From NCBI GenBank assembly GCA_030834965.1, contig JAUQWW010000040.1, forward strand, positions 1-64,000: a DNA stretch of 64,000 nucleotides, in the 5' to 3' direction. This document shows, one piece after another, positions 37,205-46,639 of the stretch (position 1 is the first letter of the stretch; each line of letters starts with the position of its first letter). Both the position numbers and the translations under genes were made by a program. A model generated the notes under the pieces. That model did not search any database. It had not been told where the DNA came from and worked only from the letters and a program-made list of their open reading frames with translations. Source of the stretch: Gallionellaceae bacterium (GTDB lineage Bacteria; Pseudomonadota; Gammaproteobacteria; Burkholderiales; Gallionellaceae).

Positions 37205-37507
37205 CTAGGTGGTACAAAACAAATCGCGCATCATTTCCACCAGCTTGAGCGTGCGCGGATTGCCGATGCGGTAATACACCCGGTTGGCATCCTTGCGCGT
37301 GCTGAGCACCCCCTTGTCGCGCAGGATAGCCAAGTGCTGCGAAATATTGCTTTGTGTCGTTCCGACATCCGCCACGATGTCCTGCACGCTGACCTCCTTG
37401 GCGCCGAGCACGCACAGTATCTTCAGGCGCAATGGATGGGCGATCGCCTTGATTGCCAGCGATGCCTGCAGGATGTCCTCATCACGGTCGATCAACTTTT
37501 TTGACAT
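37205..37507 (-). CDS. ArsR-family regulator, BigR/SqrR-like persulfide sensor
   Basis: 100-residue winged-helix repressor. Helix-turn-helix VGTTQSNISQHLAILRDKGVL is typical of ArsR proteins. No CxC metal site (ELCVCDL type) is present. Two cysteines remain: Cys32 (KILCVLG) and Cys98 (LFCTT). Their spacing of 66 is the same as Cys42/Cys108 in BigR and Cys41/Cys107 in SqrR, where they form a di- or tetrasulfide in response to persulfides. GGAGG before ATG 37507 fixes the start. It is upstream of and on the same strand as the efflux genes. Confidence 0.85.
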   Translation of the reverse strand: MSKKLIDRDEDILQASLAIKAIAHPLRLKILCVLGAKEVSVQDIVADVGTTQSNISQHLAILRDKGVLSTRKDANRVYYRIGNPRTLKLVEMMRDLFCTT

Positions 37508-37643
37508 TTTTACCTCCCTCCATTTCATATACGGCACCATGCGATGCCGCAAAATCGGCTAAAATACAAAGCCAGTAAATTAGCAACCGCTTATATTTTG
37601 ATACGCTGCCGCACCAAAAGTCCAGCATGAAAGTTGATCCAGC

Positions 37644-39173
37644 ATGAAAATCACCCCCGTCCTCCTGCTTATCCTCGATGGCTTCGGCTACCGTGAAGAC
37701 CCAGACCACAACGCCATAGCGCATGCGCGCAAGCCAAACTGGGACCGGCTGTGGCGCGAATTCCCGCATACGCTGATCAATGCTTCGGAAATGTCGGTAG
37801 GCCTGCCACAGGGCCAGATGGGCAATTCCGAAGTGGGACACCTCAACATCGGTGCGGGCCGCGTGGTGTATCAGGATTTGACGCGCGTGGACCTGGCCAT
37901 TCAGGACGGCAGCTTTTTTGCTAACCCTGCGTTTACCCAAGCCGTTGCACAGGCAAAGGAACATGGCACGGCGCTGCACATCATGGGCCTGCTGTCGCCC
38001 GGCGGCGTACACAGTCACGAAGACCATATCCACGCGCTGCTGGAGCTGGCCGCGCGCGCCGGCCTGCGCAAAATCCATGTCCACGCCTTTCTTGATGGCC
38101 GCGACACCCCGCCGCGCAGCGCCGAACATTCGCTGCAACGTTTGCAGGAAAAATGCGCTGCCCTCGGCGCTGGGCGCATCGCCTCAATTGTCGGACGCTA
38201 CTACGCGATGGATCGGGACAACCGCTGGGAGCGCGTACAAACGGCCTATGACCTGCTGACCCAGGGCAAGGCCGCATTCAGCGCGCCCGATGCGGTAACT
38301 GGATTGCAGCAAGCCTACGCGCGCGACGAAAATGACGAATTCGTGAAAGCCACGGCCATCGGCGAGCCCTATTCCATGCAGGACGGGGACGTGGCGATAT
38401 TCATGAATTTCCGCGCCGATCGTGCGCGCGAAATCACCCGCGCCCTGACCGATGCTACGTTCGACCAGTTCGCACGCGAACGCTTCCCCCAGCTGGCGAG
38501 CTTTGTCACGCTGAGCAGTTATGGCGACGACTTCAGCCACCTGCCTGCCGCCTTCGCACCGACCTCTATCCATAACGGCTTTGGCGAATATGTTTCCGGC
38601 CTGGGACTCAAGCAGTTGCGCATCGCAGAAACGGAAAAATACGCCCACGTCACCTATTTCTTCAACGGCGGCAAGGAACAGCCTTATGCGGGCGAAGAGC
38701 GCATCCTGGTTCCCTCCCCCAAGGTAGCGACCTACGACCTCAAGCCGGAAATGAGTGCGTTCGAGGTCACCGACAAGCTCGAAGCGGCGATCCGCAGCGG
38801 ACAGTACCAGGCCATCATCTGCAACTATGCCAACGGCGACATGGTCGGCCACAGCGGCATCATGGAGGCCGCAGTCAAGGCGGTTGAAGTGCTGGACATA
38901 TGCGTTGGCCGCGTGGTGGAGGCCATGCTGGAATGCGGCGGCGAGGTGTTGATCACCGCCGACCACGGCAATGCCGAGCAGATGCTGGACCGCAGCACGT
39001 GCCAGGCGCATACCGCGCACACTCTTAACCTGGTTCCGTTCCTGTACATAGGCCGCAAGGCCACCATGATAGACGGCGGCGCGCTGCAGGACGTCGCCCC
39101 CACCCTGCTCGCCATGATGGGCCTGCCGTTACCGCCGGAGATGACAGGCAGGCCCCTAATCACGCTCCAGTGA
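37644..39173 (+). CDS. gpmI: 2,3-bisphosphoglycerate-independent phosphoglycerate mutase
   Basis: Interconverts 3- and 2-phosphoglycerate in glycolysis using two Mn ions. 509 residues; [18 protein letters not shown] at the N-terminus, catalytic Ser in [16 protein letters not shown], and the late [11 protein letters not shown] metal motif, all of the alkaline-phosphatase superfamily. Length is normal. It starts a plus-strand operon with envC and ctpA, an order common in proteobacteria. Confidence 0.97.
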   Translation: MKITPVLLLILDGFGYREDPDHNAIAHARKPNWDRLWREFPHTLINASEMSVGLPQGQMGNSEVGHLNIGAGRVVYQDLTRVDLAIQDGSFFANPAFTQAVAQAKEHGTALHIMGLLSPGGVHSHEDHIHALLELAARAGLRKIHVHAFLDGRDTPPRSAEHSLQRLQEKCAALGAGRIASIVGRYYAMDRDNRWERVQTAYDLLTQGKAAFSAPDAVTGLQQAYARDENDEFVKATAIGEPYSMQDGDVAIFMNFRADRAREITRALTDATFDQFARERFPQLASFVTLSSYGDDFSHLPAAFAPTSIHNGFGEYVSGLGLKQLRIAETEKYAHVTYFFNGGKEQPYAGEERILVPSPKVATYDLKPEMSAFEVTDKLEAAIRSGQYQAIICNYANGDMVGHSGIMEAAVKAVEVLDICVGRVVEAMLECGGEVLITADHGNAEQMLDRSTCQAHTAHTLNLVPFLYIGRKATMIDGGALQDVAPTLLAMMGLPLPPEMTGRPLITLQ

Positions 39174-40339
39174 TCAAGCTCGTCTGCATCACACTGCTTG
39201 GTTTCTGCCTGATGGCAGGTACCGGCGGCGCGCTGGCATCACGGCAGGACGAACTGGACAACCTGCGCAAGCGCATTGCCAGCTTGCAACAGGAGCTGGA
39301 AAAGACCAGTGAATCGAAGTCCGAAGTAGCGGATGCGCTGCGCGAGTCGGAACGCGCAATCAGCGACAGCAACCGCAAGCTGGCCGAACTGGAGCTGCAA
39401 CACCGCGCTGCCGACCAAACCCTCGGGGTATTACAGCAACAGGCGCGGCAGCTGGAGCACAACATGCACGGGCAGCAACGCCAGCTGGAGAAATTGCTTT
39501 ACCAGCAATATCTGGGCGGCAAGCAGGAATATCTCAAGCTGTTGCTCAACAACCAGGATCCCAACCAGACCGCGCGCGAGATGCAGTATTACGAATATAT
39601 TGCACGCAGCCGCGCGGCCTGGCTCAAGTCACTGCGCGCCAACCTTGCGCAACTGCAAACGGTCACCACCCAAACCCAACAGAAAAGTGCGGAAATCGCT
39701 GCGTTGCAGGCGGAACAGAATTCACAAAAGCAAATCCTGGAAAGAGACAAGCGTACGCATAAACAGGTGCTCGATAAAATTGCGCTGCAGCTCAAGCAGC
39801 AGCGCCGCGAGATCGGCCGCCTGCAACGCGACGAGAACCGCCTGGCCCGGCTGGTGGAAAAGCTCTCCAGAATGCTGGCACAACCAAAGGGCAAGGGGGT
39901 GTTCAAGAATGACCGGTTGCCCGATGACCGTTTTGACGGCAAGCCGTTCGAACAACTCAAGGGCATGCTGAACCTGCCGGTAAGGGGCGAAGTGACAAAT
40001 AAATATGGCAGCACCCGCCCGGACAGCACTGTGCTGTGGAAGGGCCTGTTCATGCGCGCTTCAGCCAACCAGCCGGTCAAGGCGGTGGCTGCAGGCCGGG
40101 TGGTATTTGCCGACTGGCTGCGCGGCTTCGGGAACTTATTGATCATAGACCATGGCAAAGGCTATATGAGCTTGTATGGCAACAACGAAACGCTATACAA
40201 ACAGGTGGGGGACGTCCTGCGCGGAGGAGATACCGTGGCCGCTGTAGGCAACAGCGGCGGAAATGAAGATTCCGGTTTATACTTCGAATTACGCCACGAG
40301 GGAAAACCGCTCGATCCTGGGAAATGGATATCCCGATAA
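39170..40339 (+). CDS. envC: Murein hydrolase activator EnvC-like (degenerate LytM)
   Basis: 389 residues: signal peptide, two coiled-coil segments (about 25-100 and 160-235), and a C-terminal LytM/M23 domain. The zinc ligands are absent: the usual HxxxD place reads KGLFMRAS and the HxH place reads LYFELRHEG. This is the pattern of E. coli EnvC, which activates amidases instead of cutting peptidoglycan. Translation starts at GTG, overlapping the gpmI stop by four bases. Confidence 0.9.
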   Translation: MIKLVCITLLGFCLMAGTGGALASRQDELDNLRKRIASLQQELEKTSESKSEVADALRESERAISDSNRKLAELELQHRAADQTLGVLQQQARQLEHNMHGQQRQLEKLLYQQYLGGKQEYLKLLLNNQDPNQTAREMQYYEYIARSRAAWLKSLRANLAQLQTVTTQTQQKSAEIAALQAEQNSQKQILERDKRTHKQVLDKIALQLKQQRREIGRLQRDENRLARLVEKLSRMLAQPKGKGVFKNDRLPDDRFDGKPFEQLKGMLNLPVRGEVTNKYGSTRPDSTVLWKGLFMRASANQPVKAVAAGRVVFADWLRGFGNLLIIDHGKGYMSLYGNNETLYKQVGDVLRGGDTVAAVGNSGGNEDSGLYFELRHEGKPLDPGKWISR

Positions 40340-40375
40340 TCATGAGTCGCAGCAAAATCACTATAGAGGTCAAAC

Positions 40376-41794
40376 ATGCGTAGTCGTATTGAAAAAACCG
40401 GATTGGTTGTGCTGGGCCTGATTGCGGGCGTGCTGATCAGCCTGAATTTCTCCGCCATCTCCGCCATCTCCGACAAGGACAGCGAAGCAACGTTACCGAT
40501 CGAGGACCTGCGTGCCTTTTCCGAAGTATTTGGCCGCATCAAGAGCGACTATGTGGAACCCGTCCCCGACAAGAAACTCATCACCGGCGCGATCAATGGC
40601 ATGTTAAGCGGACTTGATCCGCATTCTGCCTATCTGGATGCCGAAGACTTCAAGGAGCTGCAAGTCGGCACCCAGGGCGAGTTCGGCGGTTTGGGCATCG
40701 AAGTTGGCATGGAGGACGGCCTGGTAAAAGTTGTCTCGCCGATCGAGGATACGCCCGCATTCAACGCGGGCATCAAGAGCGGCGATCTCATCATCAAGCT
40801 TGACGACACGCTGGTAAAGGGCCTGACGCTGAATGAGGCGGTCAAGCGCATGCGCGGCAAGCCGGGCAGCAAGATCGTCCTGACCATCATCCGCAAGAGT
40901 GAACCAAAGCCGATGATCATCACGCTGACGCGCGCCATCATCAAGGTGCAAAGCGTCAAGTCCAAGCTGATTGAGCCTGGCTACGCTTTTATCCGCATCA
41001 CCCAGTTCCAGGAACACACGGGCGAGAACCTCGCCACTGCACTGAAAGATTTATTCAAGCAGAGCGAGGGAAAAATGAATGGCCTGGTGCTGGATCTGCG
41101 CAATGACCCGGGCGGCCTCCTTAACGGCGCGGTGGCAGTATCCGCTGCCTTTTTGCCCAAGGATGCGCTGGTGGTCTACACCGAGGGTCGTACCGATGAC
41201 GCCAAAATGCGCCTGACAGCCACTCCGGGAAATTACATACGCGGCCATGGCGAGAAGGCCGTCGATTACCTGAAAGACCTGCCTGCAGGTGCCAAGAGCG
41301 TGCCCATGGTGGTACTGGTAAACGGCGGATCTGCATCTGCTTCAGAAATTGTCGCGGGCGCATTGCAGGATCATAAGCGCGCCCTCATCATGGGCACACA
41401 GACTTTCGGCAAGGGATCGGTGCAAACCATTCTGCCGCTGAGCGCCAGCACCGCGATCAAGCTCACCACTGCTCGCTATTACACGCCCGGCGGACGCTCC
41501 ATACAGGCCAAGGGTATCGTTCCCGACATCATGGTGGAAGATCCTGCGTCCAGCGGGCAGGATAACGCCTTCCACCTGCGCGAGTCCGATCTTGAGCGCC
41601 ACCTGAGCAATGGCCGCGAGCCCGACGAAAAGTTGGACAGCGCAAAACCGGCAGCACCGGCCAAGACACCGGCCAAGCCCAAGGACACCGACACGAACAA
41701 GTCGGAAATTGTCGAGTTCGGCGCAAAGAACGATTACCAGATGAATCAGGCCTTGAATCTGCTGAAGGGGATGCATATCCTGCAAAAGAAGTAA
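40376..41794 (+). CDS. ctpA: S41 family C-terminal processing peptidase
   Basis: 472-residue periplasmic serine protease. N-terminal membrane or signal segment, PDZ domain (FGGLGIEVGMEDGLVKVVSPIEDTPA), and the catalytic Ser in GGSASASEIVAGAL with Lys in TFGKGSVQT. The tail is Pro/Ala/Lys-rich. Follows envC by 36 bases; such a pairing is common and links proteolysis with cell-wall turnover. Confidence 0.95.
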   Translation: MRSRIEKTGLVVLGLIAGVLISLNFSAISAISDKDSEATLPIEDLRAFSEVFGRIKSDYVEPVPDKKLITGAINGMLSGLDPHSAYLDAEDFKELQVGTQGEFGGLGIEVGMEDGLVKVVSPIEDTPAFNAGIKSGDLIIKLDDTLVKGLTLNEAVKRMRGKPGSKIVLTIIRKSEPKPMIITLTRAIIKVQSVKSKLIEPGYAFIRITQFQEHTGENLATALKDLFKQSEGKMNGLVLDLRNDPGGLLNGAVAVSAAFLPKDALVVYTEGRTDDAKMRLTATPGNYIRGHGEKAVDYLKDLPAGAKSVPMVVLVNGGSASASEIVAGALQDHKRALIMGTQTFGKGSVQTILPLSASTAIKLTTARYYTPGGRSIQAKGIVPDIMVEDPASSGQDNAFHLRESDLERHLSNGREPDEKLDSAKPAAPAKTPAKPKDTDTNKSEIVEFGAKNDYQMNQALNLLKGMHILQKK

Positions 41795-41832
41795 GCGCGA
41801 TTGGCCTTAACAATGTGACATAGTGAATCTAC

Positions 41833-41861
41833 TGCAGACCATAAAATCAGTCTGCAGTGGC
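41833..41861. repeat. Small hairpin after ctpA
   Basis: Perfect 9-bp arms ACTGCAGAC and GTCTGCAGT separated by about 10 bases. No U-tract follows on the plus strand, so termination at this site is doubtful. Confidence 0.4.
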
Positions 41862-41890
41862 ATTGACACTGTGGGGACAGTGAGGATGAA

Positions 41891-42295
41891 ATGGCCGCGT
41901 CTATTGAAACACTGAAACAGCGCGAATTGTTTTTCGCAGAGGAACCTCCTGGCCAGGCCCAACGTGCCTACGAACTGCTCAAGGGACTGGATGACCTGCA
42001 AGTCGAGCCGGGCACGCAGCCAAACAGCCTGAGCATCAGCTACGACCTGCTGAACTATTCCTTGAGCGGCCTGGAAAAGGCGCTGATCAAGCAAGGCTTC
42101 AGTTTTGACAAAGGCGTATTGCGTCAGATCGACAGGAAGCTTGTGCAATACAGTGAGGAAGTGGAATACCACAACCTCAACACTCGCGAGCGCCCCACCA
42201 AATCACGCGATCGGGAGATATTTGTGAAAGCGTATGACAGCCAACTGCACGGTGACTACGACAACACACCGGAAGACCTGCGCGACTACAAATAA
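41891..42295 (+). CDS. Hypothetical protein, 134 residues
   Basis: I do not recognise this family by name. No signal peptide or membrane segment is present. The region from about 35 to 75 (LQVEPGTQPNSLSISYDLLNYSL...LIKQGFSFD) has the beta-alpha-beta pattern of a heavy-metal-associated or ferredoxin-like fold, but has no CxxC. The C-terminus is very rich in charged and Tyr residues. It sits alone between ctpA and the E1-like gene. Confidence 0.7.
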   Translation: MAASIETLKQRELFFAEEPPGQAQRAYELLKGLDDLQVEPGTQPNSLSISYDLLNYSLSGLEKALIKQGFSFDKGVLRQIDRKLVQYSEEVEYHNLNTRERPTKSRDREIFVKAYDSQLHGDYDNTPEDLRDYK

Positions 42296-42381
42296 TCCCT
42301 GCACAACTTGCATGTGATTGCCTCTAACACCCCAGAATTCGCCCAAATGCAGGGCACGAAGACACTTCAAGAGACACACAC

Positions 42382-43134
42382 ATGAATGACCAACAGCTGC
42401 TGCGCTACAGCCGCCATATCCTGCTCCCGGAAATTGATGTCGCGGGCCAGCAAAAACTGCTGGATGCGCGTGCACTGGTCATCGGCGCCGGCGGGCTGGG
42501 CTCTCCCGCTGCCCTGTTCCTCGCCGCAAGCGGAGTGGGCAGCCTGACATTGTGCGATGGAGACACGGTAGACCTGACCAATCTGCAGCGCCAGATTCTG
42601 CACCGCACTTCCAGCCTCGGCATGCCCAAGGTGGAGTCCGCGCGCGCCGCGCTCGCCGATATCAACCCCGAAGTGAACATCATCGCCTTGAACCAGCGCG
42701 TGGATGAAAACCGTCTGCTCGAGCTGGCTGCACAGGCCGATGTTGTGCTGGATTGCAGCGACAACTTTGCGACGCGCTATGCCCTTAACCGAGTCTGCGT
42801 ACAACTGAAAAAGCCGCTGATATCCGGAGCAGCCACCCGTTTTGACGGCCAGGTTGCAGTATTTGATCTGCGCCATGCACACAGCCCATGCTATCACTGC
42901 CTCTACCCGGAGCATGCCGATACCCCTGAGACGCGCTGCGCAGTCATGGGCGTGTTTGCTCCGCTGGTCGGCATCATCGGCAGCCTGCAGGCAGCCGAGG
43001 CGCTCAAACTCCTGCTGGGCGTGGGTACCTTGCTTTTTGGCAGACTGCTGGTGATGGACGCGCTGCACATGGAATTGCGCACCGTCAAACTGAGCAAGGA
43101 TGGCGCCTGTTCGGTTTGCGGCACGTCAAAGTAA
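42382..43134 (+). CDS. ThiF/MoeB/HesA family adenylyltransferase (E1-like)
   Basis: 250-residue enzyme that adenylates the C-terminal Gly of a small ubiquitin-like sulfur carrier (MoaD or ThiS type). ATP-binding VIGAGGLGSPAALFLAASGVG, the ARg-finger segment DLTNLQRQILH, catalytic Cys near TRCAVMGVFAPLVG, and zinc CxxC pairs (CYHC and CSVC) are all present. No moaD, thiS or rhodanese fusion is beside it, so the choice between molybdopterin and thiamine use cannot be made. Confidence 0.92.
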   Translation: MNDQQLLRYSRHILLPEIDVAGQQKLLDARALVIGAGGLGSPAALFLAASGVGSLTLCDGDTVDLTNLQRQILHRTSSLGMPKVESARAALADINPEVNIIALNQRVDENRLLELAAQADVVLDCSDNFATRYALNRVCVQLKKPLISGAATRFDGQVAVFDLRHAHSPCYHCLYPEHADTPETRCAVMGVFAPLVGIIGSLQAAEALKLLLGVGTLLFGRLLVMDALHMELRTVKLSKDGACSVCGTSK

Positions 43135-43142
43135 AATGAATA

Positions 43143-43174
43143 TTGGCACGAAAGCAGTGTTGGCACGAAAGCAG
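43143..43174. repeat. Two-copy 17-bp tandem repeat
   Basis: TTGGCACGAAAGCAG occurs at 43143-43157 and again at 43160-43174. It lies in the short gap before the cyclic-nucleotide-binding gene; it could be a protein-binding direct repeat or replication slippage. Confidence 0.5.
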
Positions 43175-43247
43175 GTTCCTTCGTGACAAATCAAGGGTAA
43201 AATCCCCGGCTGCCAAGGTCAAATAACTCAATATTGTCTGTAACGAA

Positions 43248-43721
43248 ATGTCAGAAAAATCCCTGCTACTCGACGAAATCGGCGACTTGCTGATGGACTG
43301 CGATCTCTTCAAGAACTTCCCCTCCCGCGATATCCAGACGGTTGCGCGTTATTTTAGTCTCAGCGAGTTGGAGGAAGGCGAGACCGTCTTCAATGAGGGC
43401 GACCCCGGGACTTTCATGTGCATTGTCGGTTCGGGAGATATCGCCGTCCTGAAGTCCAATCTGGATGAAGAAAAAGTCACTCTGGCCACGCTGCATGAAG
43501 GCCGGACATTCGGTGAGATGGCGTTGCTCGATGGCGAGCGGCGCTCCGCCACATGTGTCGCGGCAACGGATTGTGTGCTGTTGACGTTATCGCAGGAATC
43601 TTTGGACAAGATGCTCACGGAGGCCCCGCGAACCGCCGCCACCGTGATACGCGCGGTAGCCATAGCACTCTCGAAAAGGTTGCGCATGGCCGATGGAAAA
43701 TTGGTGGATCAGCGCCTGTAG
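43248..43721 (+). CDS. Cyclic nucleotide-binding domain protein
   Basis: 157 residues forming one cNMP-binding domain (FFPSRDIQTVARYF-like entry helix, EEGETVFNEGDPGTFMCIVGSGDIAVL, and the phosphate-binding cassette FGEMALLDGERRSATCVAA). No DNA-binding or catalytic domain follows, so it is a stand-alone sensor, maybe binding a partner protein. The Glu and Arg of the cassette are kept. Confidence 0.88.
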   Translation: MSEKSLLLDEIGDLLMDCDLFKNFPSRDIQTVARYFSLSELEEGETVFNEGDPGTFMCIVGSGDIAVLKSNLDEEKVTLATLHEGRTFGEMALLDGERRSATCVAATDCVLLTLSQESLDKMLTEAPRTAATVIRAVAIALSKRLRMADGKLVDQRL

Positions 43722-43729
43722 TTTCCTGT

Positions 43730-44005
43730 GTGTGTCCCGCACATGAGCTGGCGTCCTCTTCCTGCATCCATTATCCGTACGGCAACGGGCTGCTCGGCTA
43801 CATACGCAAAATCGCAGCGCGCACCGAGCAGTTTTTCTGCCCGATCAGGCACGCGGGCAATATACTCGACACCCACTCACACTACAGCCGGTTCCCCGAC
43901 TATGGCGAGGCCGATAATTTCCGCAGTTGTGCGCGGCTTGAGCAAGATGAAACCGCGCCTCCCGATGTTTCCCGGGCAGCGCCGCCTGCGCCACCCGATC
44001 ACTAA
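43730..44005 (+). CDS. Possible small Cys-containing protein
   Basis: Uncertain. This frame has no ATG but a GTG at 43730; the reading includes CIHYPYGNGLLGYIRKIAAR, TEQFFCPIRHAGNILDTHSHY and SRFPDYGEADNFRSC, which looks more like conserved protein than like noise (balanced aromatic residues, spaced Cys/His that could bind a metal). The last 20 residues are low-complexity Pro/Ala. No good ribosome binding site is visible. It fills the 301 bases between the cNMP protein and the MscS gene. It may be a real small gene or a decayed one. Confidence 0.35.
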   Translation: MCPAHELASSSCIHYPYGNGLLGYIRKIAARTEQFFCPIRHAGNILDTHSHYSRFPDYGEADNFRSCARLEQDETAPPDVSRAAPPAPPDH

Positions 44006-44022
44006 CGCACCATGAGGACAAC

Positions 44023-44931
44023 ATGAGCCTTTTGCATGACGCATGGAAAGACACACTGGGTATTGCCAGGGAACCGCTGGTCAAAATTGGAAGCACCGAT
44101 CTCACGCTGCTTCGTCTGCTCGGTCTGACGCTCATCATCGTCATCGTCTGGAAAATCACGCATCTCACCAGACGTGCCATTTTCAGGCTATCGACGCCGA
44201 CGACCGACCCGGCGGTGTATCTGTTAAGCCGCCTGGCCAGCTATTTCGTGTGGATCATAGGCATACTGATCGGGCTGAATTACCTGGGCTTCGAGCTTTC
44301 CAGCTTCGCCTTTCTGGGGGGTGCAATGGGCCTGGGGCTGGGCTTCGGCCTGCAAAACATTTTGTCCAATTTCGTTGCCGGCATCATCATCCTGTTCGAA
44401 CGCACGCTCAAAGTCGGCGACACCGTGGAATTGCAGTCCGGCGTGACCGGCAAAGTCACCGAAATCAATCTGCGCTACACCCGCATCACCACATCGGACT
44501 CCATAGACATTCTCGTGCCCAACTCCGAATTCATCAGCGGGCGCGTGGTGAACTGGACATTCAGCGACCCCATCCGCCGCACCCATATTCCATTTTCTGC
44601 GGCTTACGGCACGGACAAGGAACGGGTGCGCGAAGCAGGCATCGCCGCAGCCATGCGCGTGCCCACCACCATCACCGATGACGAAGAACGCAAGCCGGAG
44701 GTATGGCTGATACGCATGGGCGAAAACGCACTGGAATTCGAGCTGGTGGTGTGGATTGACCAGGATGCGGTCAAATCGCCCGGAACCACCCATATCAGCT
44801 ATATGTGGGAACTGGAAACAGAGTTGCGCAAGCGCGGCATCGAGATACCCTTCCCGCAACGCGACCTGCACATCAAGAATTCCAGGCTCACCGTTGCGGT
44901 GGAGACAGCACAGGCTGTCGCGCCACAATAA
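44023..44931 (+). CDS. MscS-family mechanosensitive channel
   Basis: 302 residues: membrane helices near 28-46, 65-87 and a pore helix (LGGAMGLGLGFGLQNILSNFVAGIIIL) with the Gly/Ala packing of MscS TM3, then the beta domain (GDTVELQSGVTGKVTEINLRYTRITT) and a C-terminal alpha/beta domain. Releases solutes at hypo-osmotic shock. Confidence 0.94.
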   Translation: MSLLHDAWKDTLGIAREPLVKIGSTDLTLLRLLGLTLIIVIVWKITHLTRRAIFRLSTPTTDPAVYLLSRLASYFVWIIGILIGLNYLGFELSSFAFLGGAMGLGLGFGLQNILSNFVAGIIILFERTLKVGDTVELQSGVTGKVTEINLRYTRITTSDSIDILVPNSEFISGRVVNWTFSDPIRRTHIPFSAAYGTDKERVREAGIAAAMRVPTTITDDEERKPEVWLIRMGENALEFELVVWIDQDAVKSPGTTHISYMWELETELRKRGIEIPFPQRDLHIKNSRLTVAVETAQAVAPQ

Positions 44932-45001
44932 GCCACTGATGGTGAGGTCGCATTTTCAGTTTTGTGGTTAAATTAGCGCCCCTCAAAGAATTGCCTGCCC
45001 C

Positions 45002-45733
45002 ATGGAAAAAGTACGCCTCTCAAAATTGATGTCCGAACAGGGCCTGTGCTCGCGCCGCGAAGCGGACAGCTACATCGAGCGCGGCTGGGTGCTGGTGGAT
45101 GGACAGCCGGTCACCGAGCTCGGCACAAAAATTCTCCCCACGCAGCGCATCACCCTCAACCGCGCTGCGCAGAGCCTGCAACAGAAGCGCGTGACCATCC
45201 TGCTGAACAAGCCCGTCGGCTTCGTTTCCGGGCAGGCGGAAGACAACCACAAGCCCGCCGTCACACTCATCAACGCGGCCTCGCGCTTCCCTGCCGACAA
45301 GTCGCCGCACCGTTTCAGCCCCGCGCACCTCAGAGGCCTTGCCCCCGCAGGCCGCCTCGACATCGATTCGCAGGGCCTGCTCGTGCTGACCCAGGATGGC
45401 CGCATCGCGAAACAACTGATCGGCGAAGACTCCCCCATCGAAAAAGAATACCTTGTGCGCGTGCAAGGCAAGCTCGTCGGCAACGGCTTGCAGATGCTGA
45501 GCCACGGCCTGAAGCTGGACGGCGAAGCGCTCAAACCCGCCAAGGTAACCTGGCAGAACGAAGACCAGCTGCGCTTCATTCTGCGCGAAGGAAAAAAACG
45601 CCAGATCCGCCGCATGTGCGAACTGGTGGGACTGAAGGTCACCGGCCTGAAGCGCGTGCGTATTGGAAAGGTGAAACTGGGCGACTTGCCCACCGGGCAA
45701 TGGCGCTACTTGCGCGAGGACGAGTTGTTCTGA
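45002..45733 (+). CDS. rluF: RluF-like ribosomal pseudouridine synthase
   Basis: 243-residue RsuA/RluB/E/F-family enzyme: N-terminal S4 domain ([31 protein letters not shown]), catalytic Asp in [14 protein letters not shown], and the late [19 protein letters not shown] motif. The family is certain; assignment to RluF (23S U2604) rather than a sister enzyme rests on overall appearance. Confidence 0.88.
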   Translation: MEKVRLSKLMSEQGLCSRREADSYIERGWVLVDGQPVTELGTKILPTQRITLNRAAQSLQQKRVTILLNKPVGFVSGQAEDNHKPAVTLINAASRFPADKSPHRFSPAHLRGLAPAGRLDIDSQGLLVLTQDGRIAKQLIGEDSPIEKEYLVRVQGKLVGNGLQMLSHGLKLDGEALKPAKVTWQNEDQLRFILREGKKRQIRRMCELVGLKVTGLKRVRIGKVKLGDLPTGQWRYLREDELF

Positions 45734-45806
45734 AGTAACGTAGTTACAAACCTGAATTCATAAAACGGTGTATTATGACCATTATTCCGTGACCATGGAG
45801 AATGTA

Positions 45807-46040
45807 ATGGAAATTTCAGCCGGAGAATTCAAGGCCAAATGCCTCAAGTTAATGGACAACGTGGCGCGCACCCACGAGCCACTGGTCATCACCAAACACG
45901 GTAAGCCCGTAGCCATGATGGTACCGGTGATGCCTGAGCCCGCCACGCCACTGTTTGGCTACATGGCCGGCACCGCAACCGTGCGCGGCGACATCGTTGC
46001 GCCGCTCGATGTGGAATGGGAAGCGGAAAGCGAAGCGTGA
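45807..46040 (+). CDS. Phd/YefM-family antitoxin
   Basis: 77-residue antitoxin: the DNA-binding N-terminus MEISAGEFKAKCLKLMDNV and VITKHGKPVAMMVP are typical of Phd/YefM. GGAG six bases before ATG 45807 supports this start; ATG 45795 is also in frame. The acidic C-terminus (DVEWEAESEA) should wrap the toxin. It would autorepress the pair. Confidence 0.92.
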   Translation: MEISAGEFKAKCLKLMDNVARTHEPLVITKHGKPVAMMVPVMPEPATPLFGYMAGTATVRGDIVAPLDVEWEAESEA

Positions 46041-46468
46041 CACCCACAGCCCCGCTCCTGCTGCTGGACACCCACGTCTGGCTCTGGTTTGCCTTGGGCG
46101 ATACCGGACGCCTCACCGCCTCGGTGCGCAAAAAAATCGAGGCCGCCGCGCATGGCGGCAAACTTGCTGTTTCGGCCATTTCGGTGTGGGAAATCGGCAT
46201 GCTGGAAGCCAAAGGACGCATCGTTCTTGGCTCGCCTTGCGAAAAATGGGTGAAGACCGCACTGACTTTACCGGGCATGCGCCTGATCGGACTGGAGCCG
46301 GAAATCGCCGTTGCCAGCTCCCGCCTGCCGGGCGAAATGCACGGCGACCCGGCGGATCGCATTTTGACCGCTACGGCAAGGGCGCACGATGCCGTGCTGG
46401 CGACAGCGGACGAACGTTTAGTGGAATACGGCAAGGCAGGGTTTATGCGGGTACTGGATACGAGGTGA
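46037..46468 (+). CDS. VapC-type PIN-domain toxin
   Basis: 143-residue RNase. PIN acidic residues are in LLLDTHVWLWFAL, SVWEIGMLEAKGR and HGDPADRILTATARAH; all appear intact. Starts at GTG overlapping the antitoxin stop (GTGA). The terminator hairpin at 46551-46575 lies just downstream. Confidence 0.92.
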   Translation: MTPTAPLLLLDTHVWLWFALGDTGRLTASVRKKIEAAAHGGKLAVSAISVWEIGMLEAKGRIVLGSPCEKWVKTALTLPGMRLIGLEPEIAVASSRLPGEMHGDPADRILTATARAHDAVLATADERLVEYGKAGFMRVLDTR

Positions 46469-46543
46469 GCGCAGTTTCTTCACGCTGCCGCCAGAAAGTG
46501 CAGGCCATCATCACGGAATTGCAAGAACGGATTGGGTTGTCGT

Positions 46544-46575
46544 AAAAAGCAAAGGGCCGCATATAGCGGCCCTTT
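46544..46575 (-). terminator. Terminator of tracrRNA (also faces vapC)
   Basis: Perfect 10-bp stem AAAGGGCCGC/GCGGCCCTTT (46551-46560 with 46566-46575) with a 5-nt loop, followed on the minus strand by GCTTTTT. On the plus strand the tract is poorer, but it may still stop vapC transcription before it enters cas9. Confidence 0.85.
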
Positions 46576-46633
46576 CATTTGGTGCATCTCTCAGCTTGTT
46601 AGCGTCCAGAGCACAAATCCCAATCTACTGGTA
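46544..46633 (-). ncRNA. tracrRNA of the type II-C CRISPR system
   Basis: The 21 bases 46606-46626 are identical to an inner part of the CRISPR repeat, giving a minus-strand RNA complementary to a minus-strand crRNA repeat. After the anti-repeat the RNA reads CTAACAAGCTGAGAGATGCACC, written here only as CTAACAAG and GAGATGC, which resembles the nexus of the Neisseria meningitidis tracrRNA, and it ends with the terminator hairpin. The crRNA GTT end also pairs with AAC after a short bulge, as in known II-C duplexes. Predicted length about 90 nt, divergent from cas9. Ends are predictions. Confidence 0.85.
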
Positions 46634-46639
46634 GGGCTC

